Positions 16,603 through 25,431 are shown, counted from the stretch's first letter. The stretch: 64,000 bases of DNA from Diaminobutyricimonas sp. LJ205 (GCF_009755725.1 NZ_CP046619.1:2356001-2420000), one strand, 5' to 3'. Program-made: numbers and translations. Notes: generated by a model from the sequence alone, not told the origin.

Positions 16603-17469
16603 CTAGTCCACCCGGTGCCCCTGCACCGCCTTGTAGGTCAGTTCGAGGTTGGTGGCCATGCGGTCGTAGTTGCGCTGCGCGATTCGCACGAGCAGGAAAT
16701 CGATCACGGTGAGCTGTGCGATCCGGCTCGACATCGCGCCGGAGCGGAACGGGGTGTCGCTCGCAGAGGTCGTCAGCACGAGGTCGACGCGGGTCGCGAG
16801 CGGCGAGGTCGGCACGTTCGTGATGGCGGCGGTCATCGCGCCGGTGCCCGCCGCGACCTCCATCGTCTGCAGGATCTCAATCGTGCGACCCGAGTGCGAG
16901 ATGCCGATTGCGACATCCGCGTCGGTGAGCAGCGCGGCGCTCGTCAGGGCGAGGTGATGGTCGCTCCAGCATTGCGAGAACAGGCCGATACGGTGCAACT
17001 TCTGCTGCAGGTCCATGCCCGAGAGCGCACTCGAGGCGAACCCGTAAATGTCGATGCGGCGGGCGTTCGAGATCCGCTCGGCGAGCGTGTCGAGCGCCAC
17101 GAGGTCAAGGTCGCGTGCGGTCTGGTCAATCGCCGACGACTCCTCATACGCGATCTTTCGCACGGTCGTCTCGGCATCGTCGAGCGGACCCACTTCGCCA
17201 TCGCCAACTTGAAAGCGCTCGCGCCCGGCCGTCGCGCGGTCGGCGTCGACAGCCACCGCGAGCCGGAACTCCGCGTAGCCCTGGAAGCCGAGCGTGCGGG
17301 CGAACCGCGCGAGGGACGCGACGGAGACATCGCAGCCGGCAGCCACCTGGGTGATGGATGCCCCGGCAACCGCTGCCGGATCGGCGAGCACGTACGCCCC
17401 GATCCGTTGCTCGGTGGGGGTCAATTCCGGCAGTCGTTGATGAAGCGTGGTCAAGGTGCTGGATGACAC
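16603..17469 (-). CDS. murR: MurR/RpiR family transcriptional regulator (HTH + SIS)
   Basis: A 288-residue regulator with an N-terminal HTH_6 domain (residues ~1-80: LTPTEQRIGAYVLADPAAV, then ITQVAAGCDVSVASLARFAR) and a C-terminal SIS sugar-phosphate domain (residues ~120-260: IDIYGFASSALSGMDLQQK, GISHSGRTIEILQTM). Family members sense phosphosugars; E. coli MurR responds to MurNAc-6-phosphate. Its divergent position next to murQ and upstream of namZ argues for the same effector. A 17-bp dyad at 17535-17551, between this gene and murQ, is the obvious candidate operator. The symbol is by context, not by proof of effector. Confidence 0.9.
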   Translation of the reverse strand: MSSSTLTTLHQRLPELTPTEQRIGAYVLADPAAVAGASITQVAAGCDVSVASLARFARTLGFQGYAEFRLAVAVDADRATAGRERFQVGDGEVGPLDDAETTVRKIAYEESSAIDQTARDLDLVALDTLAERISNARRIDIYGFASSALSGMDLQQKLHRIGLFSQCWSDHHLALTSAALLTDADVAIGISHSGRTIEILQTMEVAAGTGAMTAAITNVPTSPLATRVDLVLTTSASDTPFRSGAMSSRIAQLTVIDFLLVRIAQRNYDRMATNLELTYKAVQGHRVD

Positions 17470-17534
17470 GACCGCCTCGCTTTCTCGGGATGTTGCTGGG
17501 TCGGGACTTCATCTTGGCACGATCTGTTTCGGTC

Positions 17535-17551
17535 CTGTAAAGAATTTCCAG
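17535..17551. promoter_or_regulatory. Candidate MurR operator (17-bp dyad)
   Basis: CTGTAAAGAATTTCCAG is an imperfect palindrome: outer CTG/CAG and inner AAA/TTT pair, with three central bases and one mismatch per arm. It lies 66 bp from the murR start and 90 bp from the murQ start, and is unusually AT-rich for this DNA. RpiR-type regulators bind such dyads near their own gene, so it could control both divergent transcripts. Binding itself is inferred. Confidence 0.6.
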
Positions 17552-17640
17552 AATGGGTTATGGTTCTGGTAACTCTTGTCATCACCGCCGATGTGGAGCC
17601 TGCTCGTTCGGCGGCACGACCTTCCGAGCGAACGGACAGC

Positions 17641-18573
17641 ATGCACACCTGGGACACGGCGAACCTGCCACGGACCGAGAGCCGCCACCCGGCATCCATG
17701 GATCTCGATCGACTCGAGTCGATCGACATCCTGCGTCTCCTCAACGACGCGGACGCCGAGGTCGCCGGTGCGGTGCGCGCCGCGCTGCCCGACATCGCTC
17801 GTCTGGTGGATGCCGGCGAACGCGCACTCGCGGCCGGCGGTCACATTGCCTACTTCGGTGCCGGCACGTCAGGCCGACTCGCCGTTCTCGACGCCGCCGA
17901 GCTTGTACCGACATTCGATCTGGAACCCGGTCGCGTCGTCGCCCACATGGCGGGCGGCCCCGGGGCGCTCATCACTGCGGTCGAAGGCTCGGAGGACTCC
18001 GTCGAGCAGGGCGCCGAGGCGGCATCCACCCTCCAGCCGGGCGATGTGGCGATCGGCCTCACCGCCTCTGGCACCACCCCGTACGTGCGTGGCGCACTCG
18101 AGGCGGCCCGGCAGCGCGGCGCGGTGACGGCCCTTATCACGAGCAACCCGGAGTCGCCGCTGACGGAGCTTGCGGACATTGCCATCCTGCTCGACACCGG
18201 TCCAGAGGTGCTCACGGGCTCGACCCGTCTCAAGGCCGGCACCGCGGCGAAGCTCGTGCTCAACGGCTTCTCGACGGCTGTCATGGTGCGTCGCGGCCGC
18301 GCCTATTCCAATCTCATGGTCGCGCTCGTCGCCACCAATGCGAAGCTCCGCCGACGTTCCGTGCGGATCCTCGCCCATGCACTCGACCTCGACACTGAGG
18401 CCGCCACCGACCTGCTCGCCGAAAGCGACGGGCAGGTCAAAACAGCACTCGTACGGCACCTCGGCGCCGTCGAGGTCGAGGACGCTCGTGCCCTGCTGCG
18501 CACGAGCGACAACAACGTCCGCGAGGCACTCCGCCTCGCTGTGACCCGTGCACCACAGAAGGGAACGACATGA
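17641..18573 (+). CDS. murQ: N-acetylmuramic acid 6-phosphate etherase MurQ
   Basis: A 310-residue cytoplasmic enzyme that cleaves the D-lactyl ether of MurNAc-6-phosphate to give GlcNAc-6-phosphate and D-lactate. The SIS-fold active site is clear: IAYFGAGTSGRLAVLDAAEL with the catalytic Glu, followed by EGSEDSVEQGAEAA with the second Glu, then LTASGTTPYVRGAL and STRLKAGTAAKLVLN. Length is normal for the family (about 300). ATG 17641 is used because the family starts near a TESRHP motif (here at residues 12-17); the open frame upstream to 17560 has no family sequence. First gene of a plus-strand operon; its stop overlaps the ABC binding-protein start as ATGA. Confidence 0.96.
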   Translation: MHTWDTANLPRTESRHPASMDLDRLESIDILRLLNDADAEVAGAVRAALPDIARLVDAGERALAAGGHIAYFGAGTSGRLAVLDAAELVPTFDLEPGRVVAHMAGGPGALITAVEGSEDSVEQGAEAASTLQPGDVAIGLTASGTTPYVRGALEAARQRGAVTALITSNPESPLTELADIAILLDTGPEVLTGSTRLKAGTAAKLVLNGFSTAVMVRRGRAYSNLMVALVATNAKLRRRSVRILAHALDLDTEAATDLLAESDGQVKTALVRHLGAVEVEDARALLRTSDNNVREALRLAVTRAPQKGTT

Positions 18574-19856
18574 AGAAGAGGACTCTGATGCTCGTCGGCG
18601 GCGTTGCCGCGAGCGCACTCGCCCTCGTGGGCTGTGCGCCGGGTGAGGTCGGCGGCGGCGAGGCATCCGACGGCGAAGAAACCACCCTGACGATCTGGTC
18701 GTGGCAGGCGCAGAGCTCGGCCGACTGGGAGCGCGTCTTCGACGTTTACGAAGAAGCGAACCCGAACATCACGATCGAGTTCGAGGGCTTCCAGGCGACC
18801 GAGTACAACCAGCTGCTCTCCACCGGCCTCGCCGGTCGTGACGGCCCGGATGTCGCGGCGATCCGTGCCTACGGAGGGGCCCAGGGCCCGATCCAGGCCG
18901 GTCAGCTTGTGGCGATCGATGACATCGTCGACGGCCTCGACCAGTACGACCCGATCGTGCTGCAGGCGGCGCAGGGACGTGAGGATGGCGCCACCTACGG
19001 TGTCCCGTTCGCGTACCAGACCATGCACATGTACTACAACAAGGACATCTTCGACGAGCAGGGCCTCGAGGAGCCGAAGACCTGGGACGAGTTCATCGCG
19101 CTGCAGGAAGACCTGCTCGCGGCGGACATCACCCCGATGGCACTCGGCGCCCGCGAAGACTGGGTGCTGCCGATGTTCCACGACCTGGTGGGCTCCGCTC
19201 GCTACGGCGGCAGCGACTTCGCGGCCGAAGTGCAGGCCGGTACCAAGGACTTCACCGACCCGAACTACACCGCCTCGCTGCAGCTGGTGAAGGACATGCA
19301 GGAGTACCTCGACCCCAACGTGAACGCGATCGCCGTGGCGGATGCCACACTTCAGTTCACCTCGGGCCAGGCTGCGCAGTGGCCCGGCGGATCCTTCGAC
19401 CTGAAGGTCTTCCAGGATGGCGCGCCCGACGCCGAGTTCGGCGTCTACCAGGTGCCGCCGGCACCCGGTTCGGTGCTGAAGAACGCGGTGACCCCGTCGT
19501 ACGCCGACGGCAGCTTCGGCATCAACGCCGCAAGCGAGAACCAGGAAGCCGCGACCGACCTCCTCAACTGGATGACGACGGTCGAGTTCGGCCAGCTCGT
19601 CGCGGACGAGATCAAGCAGTTCTCGCCGCTCGAGGGCGTCGAATACTCCGACCCGCTGATGAAGGAGATGAACAAGCTGTACATGGAGAACCCTTCTCCG
19701 TACCTGCTGCTGGTCGACTTCCGTTACGGTGACCCGACCGGTACCGCGGTGCTCGGTCCCGACATCCAGGCGATGTTCCTCGGCCAGAAGACCCCGGAGC
19801 AGCTCGCCGCAGATCTTCAGTCCGGTGTCTCCACCTGGTTCACCCCCGGTTCCTGA
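18570..19856 (+). CDS. Carbohydrate ABC transporter substrate-binding lipoprotein
   Basis: A 428-residue solute-binding protein of family 1 (MalE-like). It starts with a lipoprotein signal MKKRTLMLVGGVAASALALVG and the lipobox cysteine at residue 22, followed by a short Gly/Glu linker. The mature chain has LTIWSWQAQSS, GRDGPDVAAI and PFAYQTMHMYYNKDIF, standard sugar-binding-protein motifs. It overlaps murQ by 4 bp, so its substrate is most likely MurNAc, GlcNAc-MurNAc or a muropeptide (inference from context). A strong hairpin follows the gene at 19863-19900 before the permease genes, as is common where the binding protein is made in excess. Confidence 0.95.
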   Translation: MKKRTLMLVGGVAASALALVGCAPGEVGGGEASDGEETTLTIWSWQAQSSADWERVFDVYEEANPNITIEFEGFQATEYNQLLSTGLAGRDGPDVAAIRAYGGAQGPIQAGQLVAIDDIVDGLDQYDPIVLQAAQGREDGATYGVPFAYQTMHMYYNKDIFDEQGLEEPKTWDEFIALQEDLLAADITPMALGAREDWVLPMFHDLVGSARYGGSDFAAEVQAGTKDFTDPNYTASLQLVKDMQEYLDPNVNAIAVADATLQFTSGQAAQWPGGSFDLKVFQDGAPDAEFGVYQVPPAPGSVLKNAVTPSYADGSFGINAASENQEAATDLLNWMTTVEFGQLVADEIKQFSPLEGVEYSDPLMKEMNKLYMENPSPYLLLVDFRYGDPTGTAVLGPDIQAMFLGQKTPEQLAADLQSGVSTWFTPGS

Positions 19857-19862
19857 TCCATC

Positions 19863-19900
19863 CTTCCGCTGGTCGGGCGTGCCCGTCCGACCAGCGGAAG
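19863..19900 (+). terminator. Intra-operon hairpin between binding-protein and permease genes
   Basis: A perfect 14-base stem, CTTCCGCTGGTCGG and CCGACCAGCGGAAG, with a 10-base loop lies 6 bp after the binding-protein stop. No long T-run follows, so partial termination or mRNA 3'-end protection is more likely than full termination. The CCGCTGGTCG core is shared with other repeats in the window (29603, 61254). Confidence 0.7.
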
Positions 19901-19924
19901 TCCCCCTTGTGAGGAGTAGCCGTC

Positions 19925-20884
19925 ATGGCCATCGCATTACCGCCGCGCCGCTCGCGTCCGCGCCCGATCAGTAACACGGGCGTCCACCTGAGGTTCGGCA
20001 CGAGCCTCGCGTTCGTCGCGCCAGCACTGCTGCTCTTCGCCGTGCTCATCCTGTACCCGATGGTCACCGCCCTCAGCTACTCGTTCTTCGGGTGGCAGGG
20101 CACGAGCCGCGACGGTTTCGTCGGGTTCGACAACTACACGACGCTGCTCACGGGCGAGCCGTACGCGACCGAATTGTGGCGCGGTTTCGGCCACAACATC
20201 CTGCTCTTCATCGGCGCCTTCGTATTCCAGAACTCGCTCGGGCTCGGAATCGCGACGCTGCTGCACAAGCGCAAGCGCACCAAGCGCTTCTTCCAGACGA
20301 TCTTCGCGCTGCCCTATCTGGTGAGCCCGATGGTCATCGGCTACCTGTGGTCGCTCATGCTCTCGCCGCTGTTCGGCCCGATCAACGCGCTCCTGCGCGG
20401 CGGGGGCCTCGAGAGTCTCGCCCTGCCGTGGCTCGGCGACCCGAACCTCGCGATCTGGGTGGTCGTGTTCGTGACGGCCTGGCAGTGGATCGGTTTCCCA
20501 ATCCTGCTCTACGGGGCGGCGCTTGCCGGCATCCCGGAGGAGCTCAACGAGGCGGCCTCCCTCGACGGCGCCAAGGGCTTCCAACGCTTCCGGTTCCTGA
20601 CGCTCCCGCTGCTCACGCCGAGCATCGGCATCATCACGGTGCTCACCTTCATCGGCGCGATGGAGGCCATGGCCATCCCGTTCGCGCTCGGTGGTTCAAG
20701 CGGAAGCCCCGCCGGTGCCACCGACGTGATGATGCTGCTCTTCTACCGGACCGCCTTCGAGTCCGGTAACCCGAACTCGATCGGCATCTCGTCGGCTCTG
20801 GCCACCGTCCTGTTCTTCTTCATCCTCGCGATCTCGGTGGGCATCACCCGCGTGATCCGCCGCGCCGAGAGGAAGCTCTACTGA
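19925..20884 (+). CDS. Carbohydrate ABC transporter permease (MalF type)
   Basis: A 319-residue membrane permease with six transmembrane segments. The first is LAFVAPALLLFAVLILYPMV, and the cytoplasmic EAA loop is EELNEAASLDGAKGFQRFRF (around residue 205), which couples to the ATPase. ATG 19925 has GAGGAG nine to ten bases upstream. It pairs with the next gene, overlapping by one base (TGATG). No ATPase gene lies in the cluster, so a shared MsiK-type ATPase encoded elsewhere is the likely motor (known for actinobacterial sugar importers). Confidence 0.95.
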   Translation: MAIALPPRRSRPRPISNTGVHLRFGTSLAFVAPALLLFAVLILYPMVTALSYSFFGWQGTSRDGFVGFDNYTTLLTGEPYATELWRGFGHNILLFIGAFVFQNSLGLGIATLLHKRKRTKRFFQTIFALPYLVSPMVIGYLWSLMLSPLFGPINALLRGGGLESLALPWLGDPNLAIWVVVFVTAWQWIGFPILLYGAALAGIPEELNEAASLDGAKGFQRFRFLTLPLLTPSIGIITVLTFIGAMEAMAIPFALGGSSGSPAGATDVMMLLFYRTAFESGNPNSIGISSALATVLFFFILAISVGITRVIRRAERKLY

Positions 20885-21798
20885 TGAGCACGTCCACCAT
20901 TGAGACCACCACCGCCCCCGTCGAGCGGAAGCCCGCGGCATCCGGCCCGCCCCCGCGTCGCCGGGCCGCGCGCGCCGAGGGCAGCTTCGTCGGCCGACTG
21001 GCAGCGAACGTCTTCCTCTGGGGCTACGCGATCATCGCGATTGGCCCGCTGCTGCTCATGGTCTCGAACGCGCTGCGCTCGCAGCAGCAAATCGCGACCG
21101 AGCCGCTTGGACTGCCGATCCCGCTGAACTTCACGTCCTTCCAGGAGGCGTGGATCACGGCATCCTTCGAGACCTATTTCATGAATTCGGTCGTTGTGAC
21201 CGTGGGGTCGGTGCTGCTTTCGACGGTCGTCTCCGTGCTCGCGGCGTACGCGTTCGCGCGCACCAGGAGCAAGTTCTTCCAGGGCATCGAGGCACTGTTC
21301 CTGTCGGGACTCATGCTCCCGGTGCACCTGGCGATCCTGCCGCTGTTCTTCATGCTCGACCAGTTGCGGATGACCAGCAACATCTTCAGCCTCATCCTCG
21401 TCTACGGCGCGCTCGGCATTCCGTTCAGCACCTTCGTGCTCACGGTGTTCTTCCGGCAGTTGCCGCTCGAGCTCGAGGAGGCTGCCCGACTGGATGGCGC
21501 CGGGCCGTTCCGGGCCTTCTGGAACGTGATGCTGCCGCTCGTTCGTCCCGCGCTGGCGACCGTGATCGTCTTCCGGTTCGTGCCGATCTGGAACGACTTC
21601 TTCTACCCACTCATCCTCATGCGCGACCGCGACAGCTACACCCTGCCGGTCGGCCTCACCCGCTTCTTCGGCGAGTACTCGACGGACTGGCCGCAGCTCT
21701 TCGCGGGCCTGACGATCGCGACGCTGCCGCTTGTGGTGGTGTTCCTGTTCGCGACCAAGCAGATCATCTCGGGTCTCACCTCCGGCATGAGCAAGTGA
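20884..21798 (+). CDS. Carbohydrate ABC transporter permease (MalG type)
   Basis: A 304-residue permease, partner of the preceding one. After a ~35-residue Pro/Ala/Arg-rich cytoplasmic tail there are six transmembrane segments and the EAA motif LELEEAARLDGAGPFRAFW (around residue 200). The end FATKQIISGLTSGMSK matches the MalG C-terminus (typically GLTAGAVKG). It overlaps the kinase gene by 4 bp (GTGA at 21795-21798). Together with its partner it should form the membrane channel for the murQ-linked importer. Confidence 0.95.
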   Translation: MSTSTIETTTAPVERKPAASGPPPRRRAARAEGSFVGRLAANVFLWGYAIIAIGPLLLMVSNALRSQQQIATEPLGLPIPLNFTSFQEAWITASFETYFMNSVVVTVGSVLLSTVVSVLAAYAFARTRSKFFQGIEALFLSGLMLPVHLAILPLFFMLDQLRMTSNIFSLILVYGALGIPFSTFVLTVFFRQLPLELEEAARLDGAGPFRAFWNVMLPLVRPALATVIVFRFVPIWNDFFYPLILMRDRDSYTLPVGLTRFFGEYSTDWPQLFAGLTIATLPLVVVFLFATKQIISGLTSGMSK

Positions 21799-22742
21799 CC
21801 GCGTCAAGCGCTCCCTGGGTCGTCGGCATCGATGTCGGCGGCACGGGGTCACGCGCTCGCGCGGTGCACCTCGAGACCGGCGAGGTGCGCGAGCGCCGCT
21901 CGACCGGCACCAGCGCCACGTCGTCCGGGGCGCCGCGGGCGGTGGTCGAGGCTGCGGATGCCGCCGCCTCCGCCCTGCAGGACACCGGCAAAGTCGCGGC
22001 GGTGGTGGTCGGCGCCTCGGGATTCTCCACCATGGCCGTCGGCCTCGACAGCACGCGCGCACGCGTCGGCGAAGTGCTCGGATGCCATGTGATCGGGTTC
22101 GCCCCCGACATCTTCACCGCACATGTCGGTGCGCTCTCGGATGCCACGGGCGCGGTACTCGCGGTCGGGACCGGGTCGATCGCGATGTCCCGGTCGAGAA
22201 CCGGAACCTGGTCGACGGTCGACGGTTGGGGCCATCTGCTCGGCGACCTCGGCTCGGCCTCGTGGATCGGCCGGCAGGGACTCGTCGAGGCACTGCGTCA
22301 GCTCGATCGCCGGACCACGGATGCCGCGGCCATGCTCGCGGCCGCGGTGGACCGCTTCGGCGACCCACTCACCTGGCCCCGGCAGTTCGCCGAGCGCACC
22401 GACCGTGCTGGCGTCTTCGCGACGTTCGCCCCCGAGGTGCTGCGGTGCGGGATCCAGGGGGATGCCGCGGCGATACGCCTGCGGGATCGGGCGATCGACC
22501 ACCTCACCGACACCGCGGCGGCCGCGCTCGGCCAGCCCGACGTGCCACCGGTGCTCGCCCTCACCGGTGGGGTCTTCGACGACGCCGATTTCCGCGGTGC
22601 CCTGGCCGAAGCGGTCGTCGCGCGCACCGGAGCGCGGATCGTGCCCGCCCTCGGTTCGCCGCTCGATGGCGCGATCGCGATCGCACGGCGGGCAGCCGCG
22701 GGCGAGCAGCCGACCATCGACGGCCTCCTGGAGTGGGAGTGA
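21795..22742 (+). CDS. BadF/BadG/BcrA-type N-acetyl amino sugar kinase (likely MurNAc or GlcNAc kinase)
   Basis: A 315-residue ASKHA-fold kinase. The phosphate-1 loop is VVGIDVGGTGSRARAVHLE (residues ~8-26), the phosphate-2 motif is AVLAVGTGSIAM (~117-128), and the C-terminal adenosine motif is VLALTGGVFDD. The BadF group includes eukaryotic GlcNAc kinase and clostridial MurK, which phosphorylates both MurNAc and GlcNAc. Lying between the importer and the amidase in a murQ operon, it most probably makes MurNAc-6-phosphate, the MurQ substrate; this is needed because ABC import, unlike PTS import, does not phosphorylate. Start is GTG 21795, overlapping the permease stop. Confidence 0.88.
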   Translation: MTASSAPWVVGIDVGGTGSRARAVHLETGEVRERRSTGTSATSSGAPRAVVEAADAAASALQDTGKVAAVVVGASGFSTMAVGLDSTRARVGEVLGCHVIGFAPDIFTAHVGALSDATGAVLAVGTGSIAMSRSRTGTWSTVDGWGHLLGDLGSASWIGRQGLVEALRQLDRRTTDAAAMLAAAVDRFGDPLTWPRQFAERTDRAGVFATFAPEVLRCGIQGDAAAIRLRDRAIDHLTDTAAAALGQPDVPPVLALTGGVFDDADFRGALAEAVVARTGARIVPALGSPLDGAIAIARRAAAGEQPTIDGLLEWE

Positions 22743-23719
22743 CCGAAGGCTGGTCCGCGCTCGCATCGGTCGTTCGCACCGCGTCGGGCGACGTGCTGCG
22801 TGACGGGCGGGGCACTCCCCACCGCGACGACCCTGAGGCGCTGCGGTCTGAGCATCTGTTCGACCTCGCCTCGCTCACCAAGGCGTTCACCGCGGTCGCC
22901 GTGCACTCCGCCATCGATGACGGACTGCTCGCCCTCGATCAGCCGATCGCCGAGATCGTGGATGCTGCGGCCGTCCGCGACGGCGTGACCCCGCATCACC
23001 TGCTCACGCACACGGCGGGGCTGCGCCCCAGCTCGCACATCTGGCGTTCAGGCGCCACCGGTGCAGCCGCGCTCGCCGACGTGCTCGACACCCCACCACT
23101 CGCCCCGCCCGGGGCAACCCACGACTACTCGTGCCTGGGCTTCATCGTGCTCGGCCTCGCGCTTGAGGAACTTTTCGGTGCTCCCCTCGATGACATCGTC
23201 CTCGAGCGAGTGGCCGGTCCGATTGGCGCGACCACGCTGCGTTGGGGGCCGGTCGCGCCCGAACTGGCGGTCGCCACCGAGCAGCAGCCGCACCGCGGGA
23301 TGCTGCGCGGTGACATCCACGACGAGCTCGCCGCCTCGATCGGCCGTCCAGTCGGCAATGCCGGAGCATTCGGAACCGTCGACGACGTTGTCGCGCTCGC
23401 CTCGGCCGTCGCCAAGCGAAGGCTGCCGCTCAGCGAGCGTGCGTTCACGCTGCTCACGACCGCGGATGCGTCGGCGACCGCAGCCGGTTCGCTCGGTCGG
23501 CAGACCCACGGACTGCGCGTGGGCGACCCCAGGTTCATGACCGCGCGCCGGACGGTGGGTCACACCGGCTTCACCGGCACGTCCTTCGTGGCGGATACCG
23601 CCACCGGCGCCTGGGCGGTGCAGCTCACGAACCGGGTGCACGCCGGACGCGAAGGCACCTCCGTTGACGAGCGGCGCCGCGCCCTCGCGGCACAGATGAG
23701 CGGAGTCAGTCCTCGATGA
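22739..23719 (+). CDS. Beta-lactamase-fold serine hydrolase, likely AmiE-like N-acetylmuramyl-L-alanine amidase
   Basis: A 326-residue class C beta-lactamase-fold protein. The nucleophile motif is SLTK (about residue 43 in FDLASLTKAFTAVAV), and the third motif is HTG in VGHTGFTGTSFV. The second motif, normally YxN, reads YSC (HDYSCLGFIVLG), so the usual Asn is Cys. In Bacillus the namZ-murQ cluster contains amiE, an N-acetylmuramyl-L-alanine amidase of the same fold, so the same job is inferred here. No signal peptide is present. Start GTG 22739 overlaps the kinase stop (GTGA). The 3' end overlaps the convergent RidA gene by 14 bp. It might instead be an esterase or D-peptidase. Confidence 0.85.
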   Translation: MTEGWSALASVVRTASGDVLRDGRGTPHRDDPEALRSEHLFDLASLTKAFTAVAVHSAIDDGLLALDQPIAEIVDAAAVRDGVTPHHLLTHTAGLRPSSHIWRSGATGAAALADVLDTPPLAPPGATHDYSCLGFIVLGLALEELFGAPLDDIVLERVAGPIGATTLRWGPVAPELAVATEQQPHRGMLRGDIHDELAASIGRPVGNAGAFGTVDDVVALASAVAKRRLPLSERAFTLLTTADASATAAGSLGRQTHGLRVGDPRFMTARRTVGHTGFTGTSFVADTATGAWAVQLTNRVHAGREGTSVDERRRALAAQMSGVSPR

Positions 23720-24122
23720 CCGCGAGCGCGTCGATCTCGACGAGCATCTCCTCGCGCGGCAATCCCGTGAACACGGTCGTTCGCGCGGGCAGGATGTCAC
23801 CCTGCACGTGCTCATCCATGAACGCGGCGTACGCGTCGTTCATGATCGCGAAGTCCTCGCGCCTGGTCAGGTACACCCGCAACATGATGACGTCGTCGAA
23901 GCTTGCGCCGCCGGCACGCAGAATCGCGGCGACGTTGGAGAGCGTGAGCGTCGTCTGCGCGGCGACGTCGCCGACGTGGAGGTATTCACCGGTCGCGGCA
24001 TCGACGGGGCCCTGGCCCGAGACCTGCAGCATCGGCCCCTTGCGGACGCCCTGCGAGAAGGTGTGGGCGGGTGCCGGGGCGTCGGTGGTGGAGATGCGCC
24101 GATGAATAGTCACGTCCTCCAC
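23706..24122 (-). CDS. RidA family enamine/imine deaminase
   Basis: A 138-residue RidA (YjgF/YER057c/UK114) protein. Family features are FSQGVRKGPMLQVSGQGPVD, LSNVAAILRAGGASFDDVIMLRVYLT and the near-C-terminal Arg in LPARTTVF that binds the substrate carboxylate. RidA proteins hydrolyse reactive 2-aminoacrylate-type enamines released by PLP dehydratases. The gene lies on the opposite strand inside the salvage operon, overlapping the end of the amidase-like gene by 14 bp and divergent from the PLP dehydratase-like gene with 55 bp between. A functional link with that dehydratase is therefore reasonable. Confidence 0.93.
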   Translation of the reverse strand: MEDVTIHRRISTTDAPAPAHTFSQGVRKGPMLQVSGQGPVDAATGEYLHVGDVAAQTTLTLSNVAAILRAGGASFDDVIMLRVYLTRREDFAIMNDAYAAFMDEHVQGDILPARTTVFTGLPREEMLVEIDALAVIED

Positions 24123-24177
24123 CGTAACCTAGCGACGCGGGGCCGGTCGGCGGCCGCGCAAGAAGGAAGGAACCCCG

Positions 24178-25431
24178 GTGAACGACGAGCTCTCCGCGAG
24201 CCACAAGTCCATCCCGTCCGAGTTGTGGGGCACGCGCGCGGCCGATGCCGCGGCAGCGGCCGTGCCACTGTCACACTTCCAGACCCCCGTGATGGTGCTT
24301 GACCGCTCGGCCCTCGACCACAACACGCGCACGATGCTCGACTGGGTCGGCGCGCACGGCCTGGAGATTGCACCGCACGGCAAGACGACAATGGCGCCGG
24401 CACTGTGGAAGGACCTCTTGGATGCCGGGGCCGTCGCCCTCACCCTCGCCACCGGCTGGCAGGTGCAGGCCGCCCGCAGCGTCGGGGTGCACAAGATCGT
24501 GCTCGCGAACGAACTCGTCGATCCGGTCGCCGCCGCCTGGGTCGCCGCCGAGCTCGACGCCGACCCCTCCTTCGAATTCTGCTGCTGGGTCGACAGCCCT
24601 CAGTCGCTCGCCGCACTCGGCGCGACCACCGGGCACCGCCCCATCGACGTGCTCGTCGAACTCGGCGGTGCACACGGACGCACAGGGGCACGAGACATCC
24701 CGACCGCGCTCGCCGTGGCTAGGGCGGTTGCCGAGAACCCGCGACTGCGGCTCGTCGGCGTCAGCGGGTACGAGGGCGCTTTCGGCGGGTCTCGGGATGC
24801 CGCGGCATCCGCCGCCGTCGCCGGCTACCTCGCCGAGTTGGTGCGGCTCTTCGAGACAGTGTCGGCGGCTGGACTGTTCGCGGTTGAGCTGCCCGTCATC
24901 ACCGCGGGCGGAAGCGCGTGGTTCGACCTCGTCGCGCAGGCGTTCGCACCGTTGTCCGGACGGGTTCGCCTGCTCATCCGGTCGGGAGCCTTCCAGGTGC
25001 ACGACCACGGGCACTATCAGCGCGTCTCGCCGCTCGGCGACGCGGCGCCCGCGGCATCCGTTGCGTCCGTTGCGCAGGAGTCCCCGCACCTGCGCGCAGC
25101 CGCGACGGTGCACTCGCGGGTACTGTCGCGCCCCGAACCGGACCTCGTCATCCTCGACGCCGGCCGCCGCGACGTCGCCTACGACCTCGACCTCCCCGTG
25201 GTGGTCGATCGCAGCGGCGCGCTCGTTGCGAATGTCGAGGTCACCGCCGTCAATGACCAGCACGCGTTCGTCCGGATCCCGCGAGACTCGACGCTCGCAG
25301 TCGGCGACATCCTCCGCCTCGGCATCTCCCACCCGTGCACGGTCTTCGACAAGTGGCGCGCGATCCCGGTCGTCGCCGACGCGTCCGCCGCCGACCCGGT
25401 CGTGACCGAGATCGTCGAAACCTACTTCTGA
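24178..25431 (+). CDS. D-serine dehydratase-like / D-threonine aldolase-type PLP enzyme
   Basis: A 417-residue fold-type III PLP enzyme. The N-terminal alanine-racemase-like barrel contains the PLP lysine in APHGKTTMAPALW (about residue 64). The C-terminal domain (residues ~300-410) resembles the metal-binding D-serine dehydratase-like domain, with the HPCTVFDKW motif near the end (His and Cys metal ligands). Members dehydrate or cleave D-amino acids such as D-serine or D-threonine. GTG 24178 is preceded by AAGGAAGGAA. The stop overlaps the next gene's ATG by one base. It fits a branch for D-amino acids from peptidoglycan peptides; the exact substrate is unknown. Confidence 0.88.
   Translation: MNDELSASHKSIPSELWGTRAADAAAAAVPLSHFQTPVMVLDRSALDHNTRTMLDWVGAHGLEIAPHGKTTMAPALWKDLLDAGAVALTLATGWQVQAARSVGVHKIVLANELVDPVAAAWVAAELDADPSFEFCCWVDSPQSLAALGATTGHRPIDVLVELGGAHGRTGARDIPTALAVARAVAENPRLRLVGVSGYEGAFGGSRDAAASAAVAGYLAELVRLFETVSAAGLFAVELPVITAGGSAWFDLVAQAFAPLSGRVRLLIRSGAFQVHDHGHYQRVSPLGDAAPAASVASVAQESPHLRAAATVHSRVLSRPEPDLVILDAGRRDVAYDLDLPVVVDRSGALVANVEVTAVNDQHAFVRIPRDSTLAVGDILRLGISHPCTVFDKWRAIPVVADASAADPVVTEIVETYF

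Noticed and set aside
24271-25332. A 353-codon antisense frame over the D-serine-dehydratase-like gene
   Set aside because: No ribosome-binding site and no recognisable domain; the sense-strand gene has full PLP-enzyme motifs.
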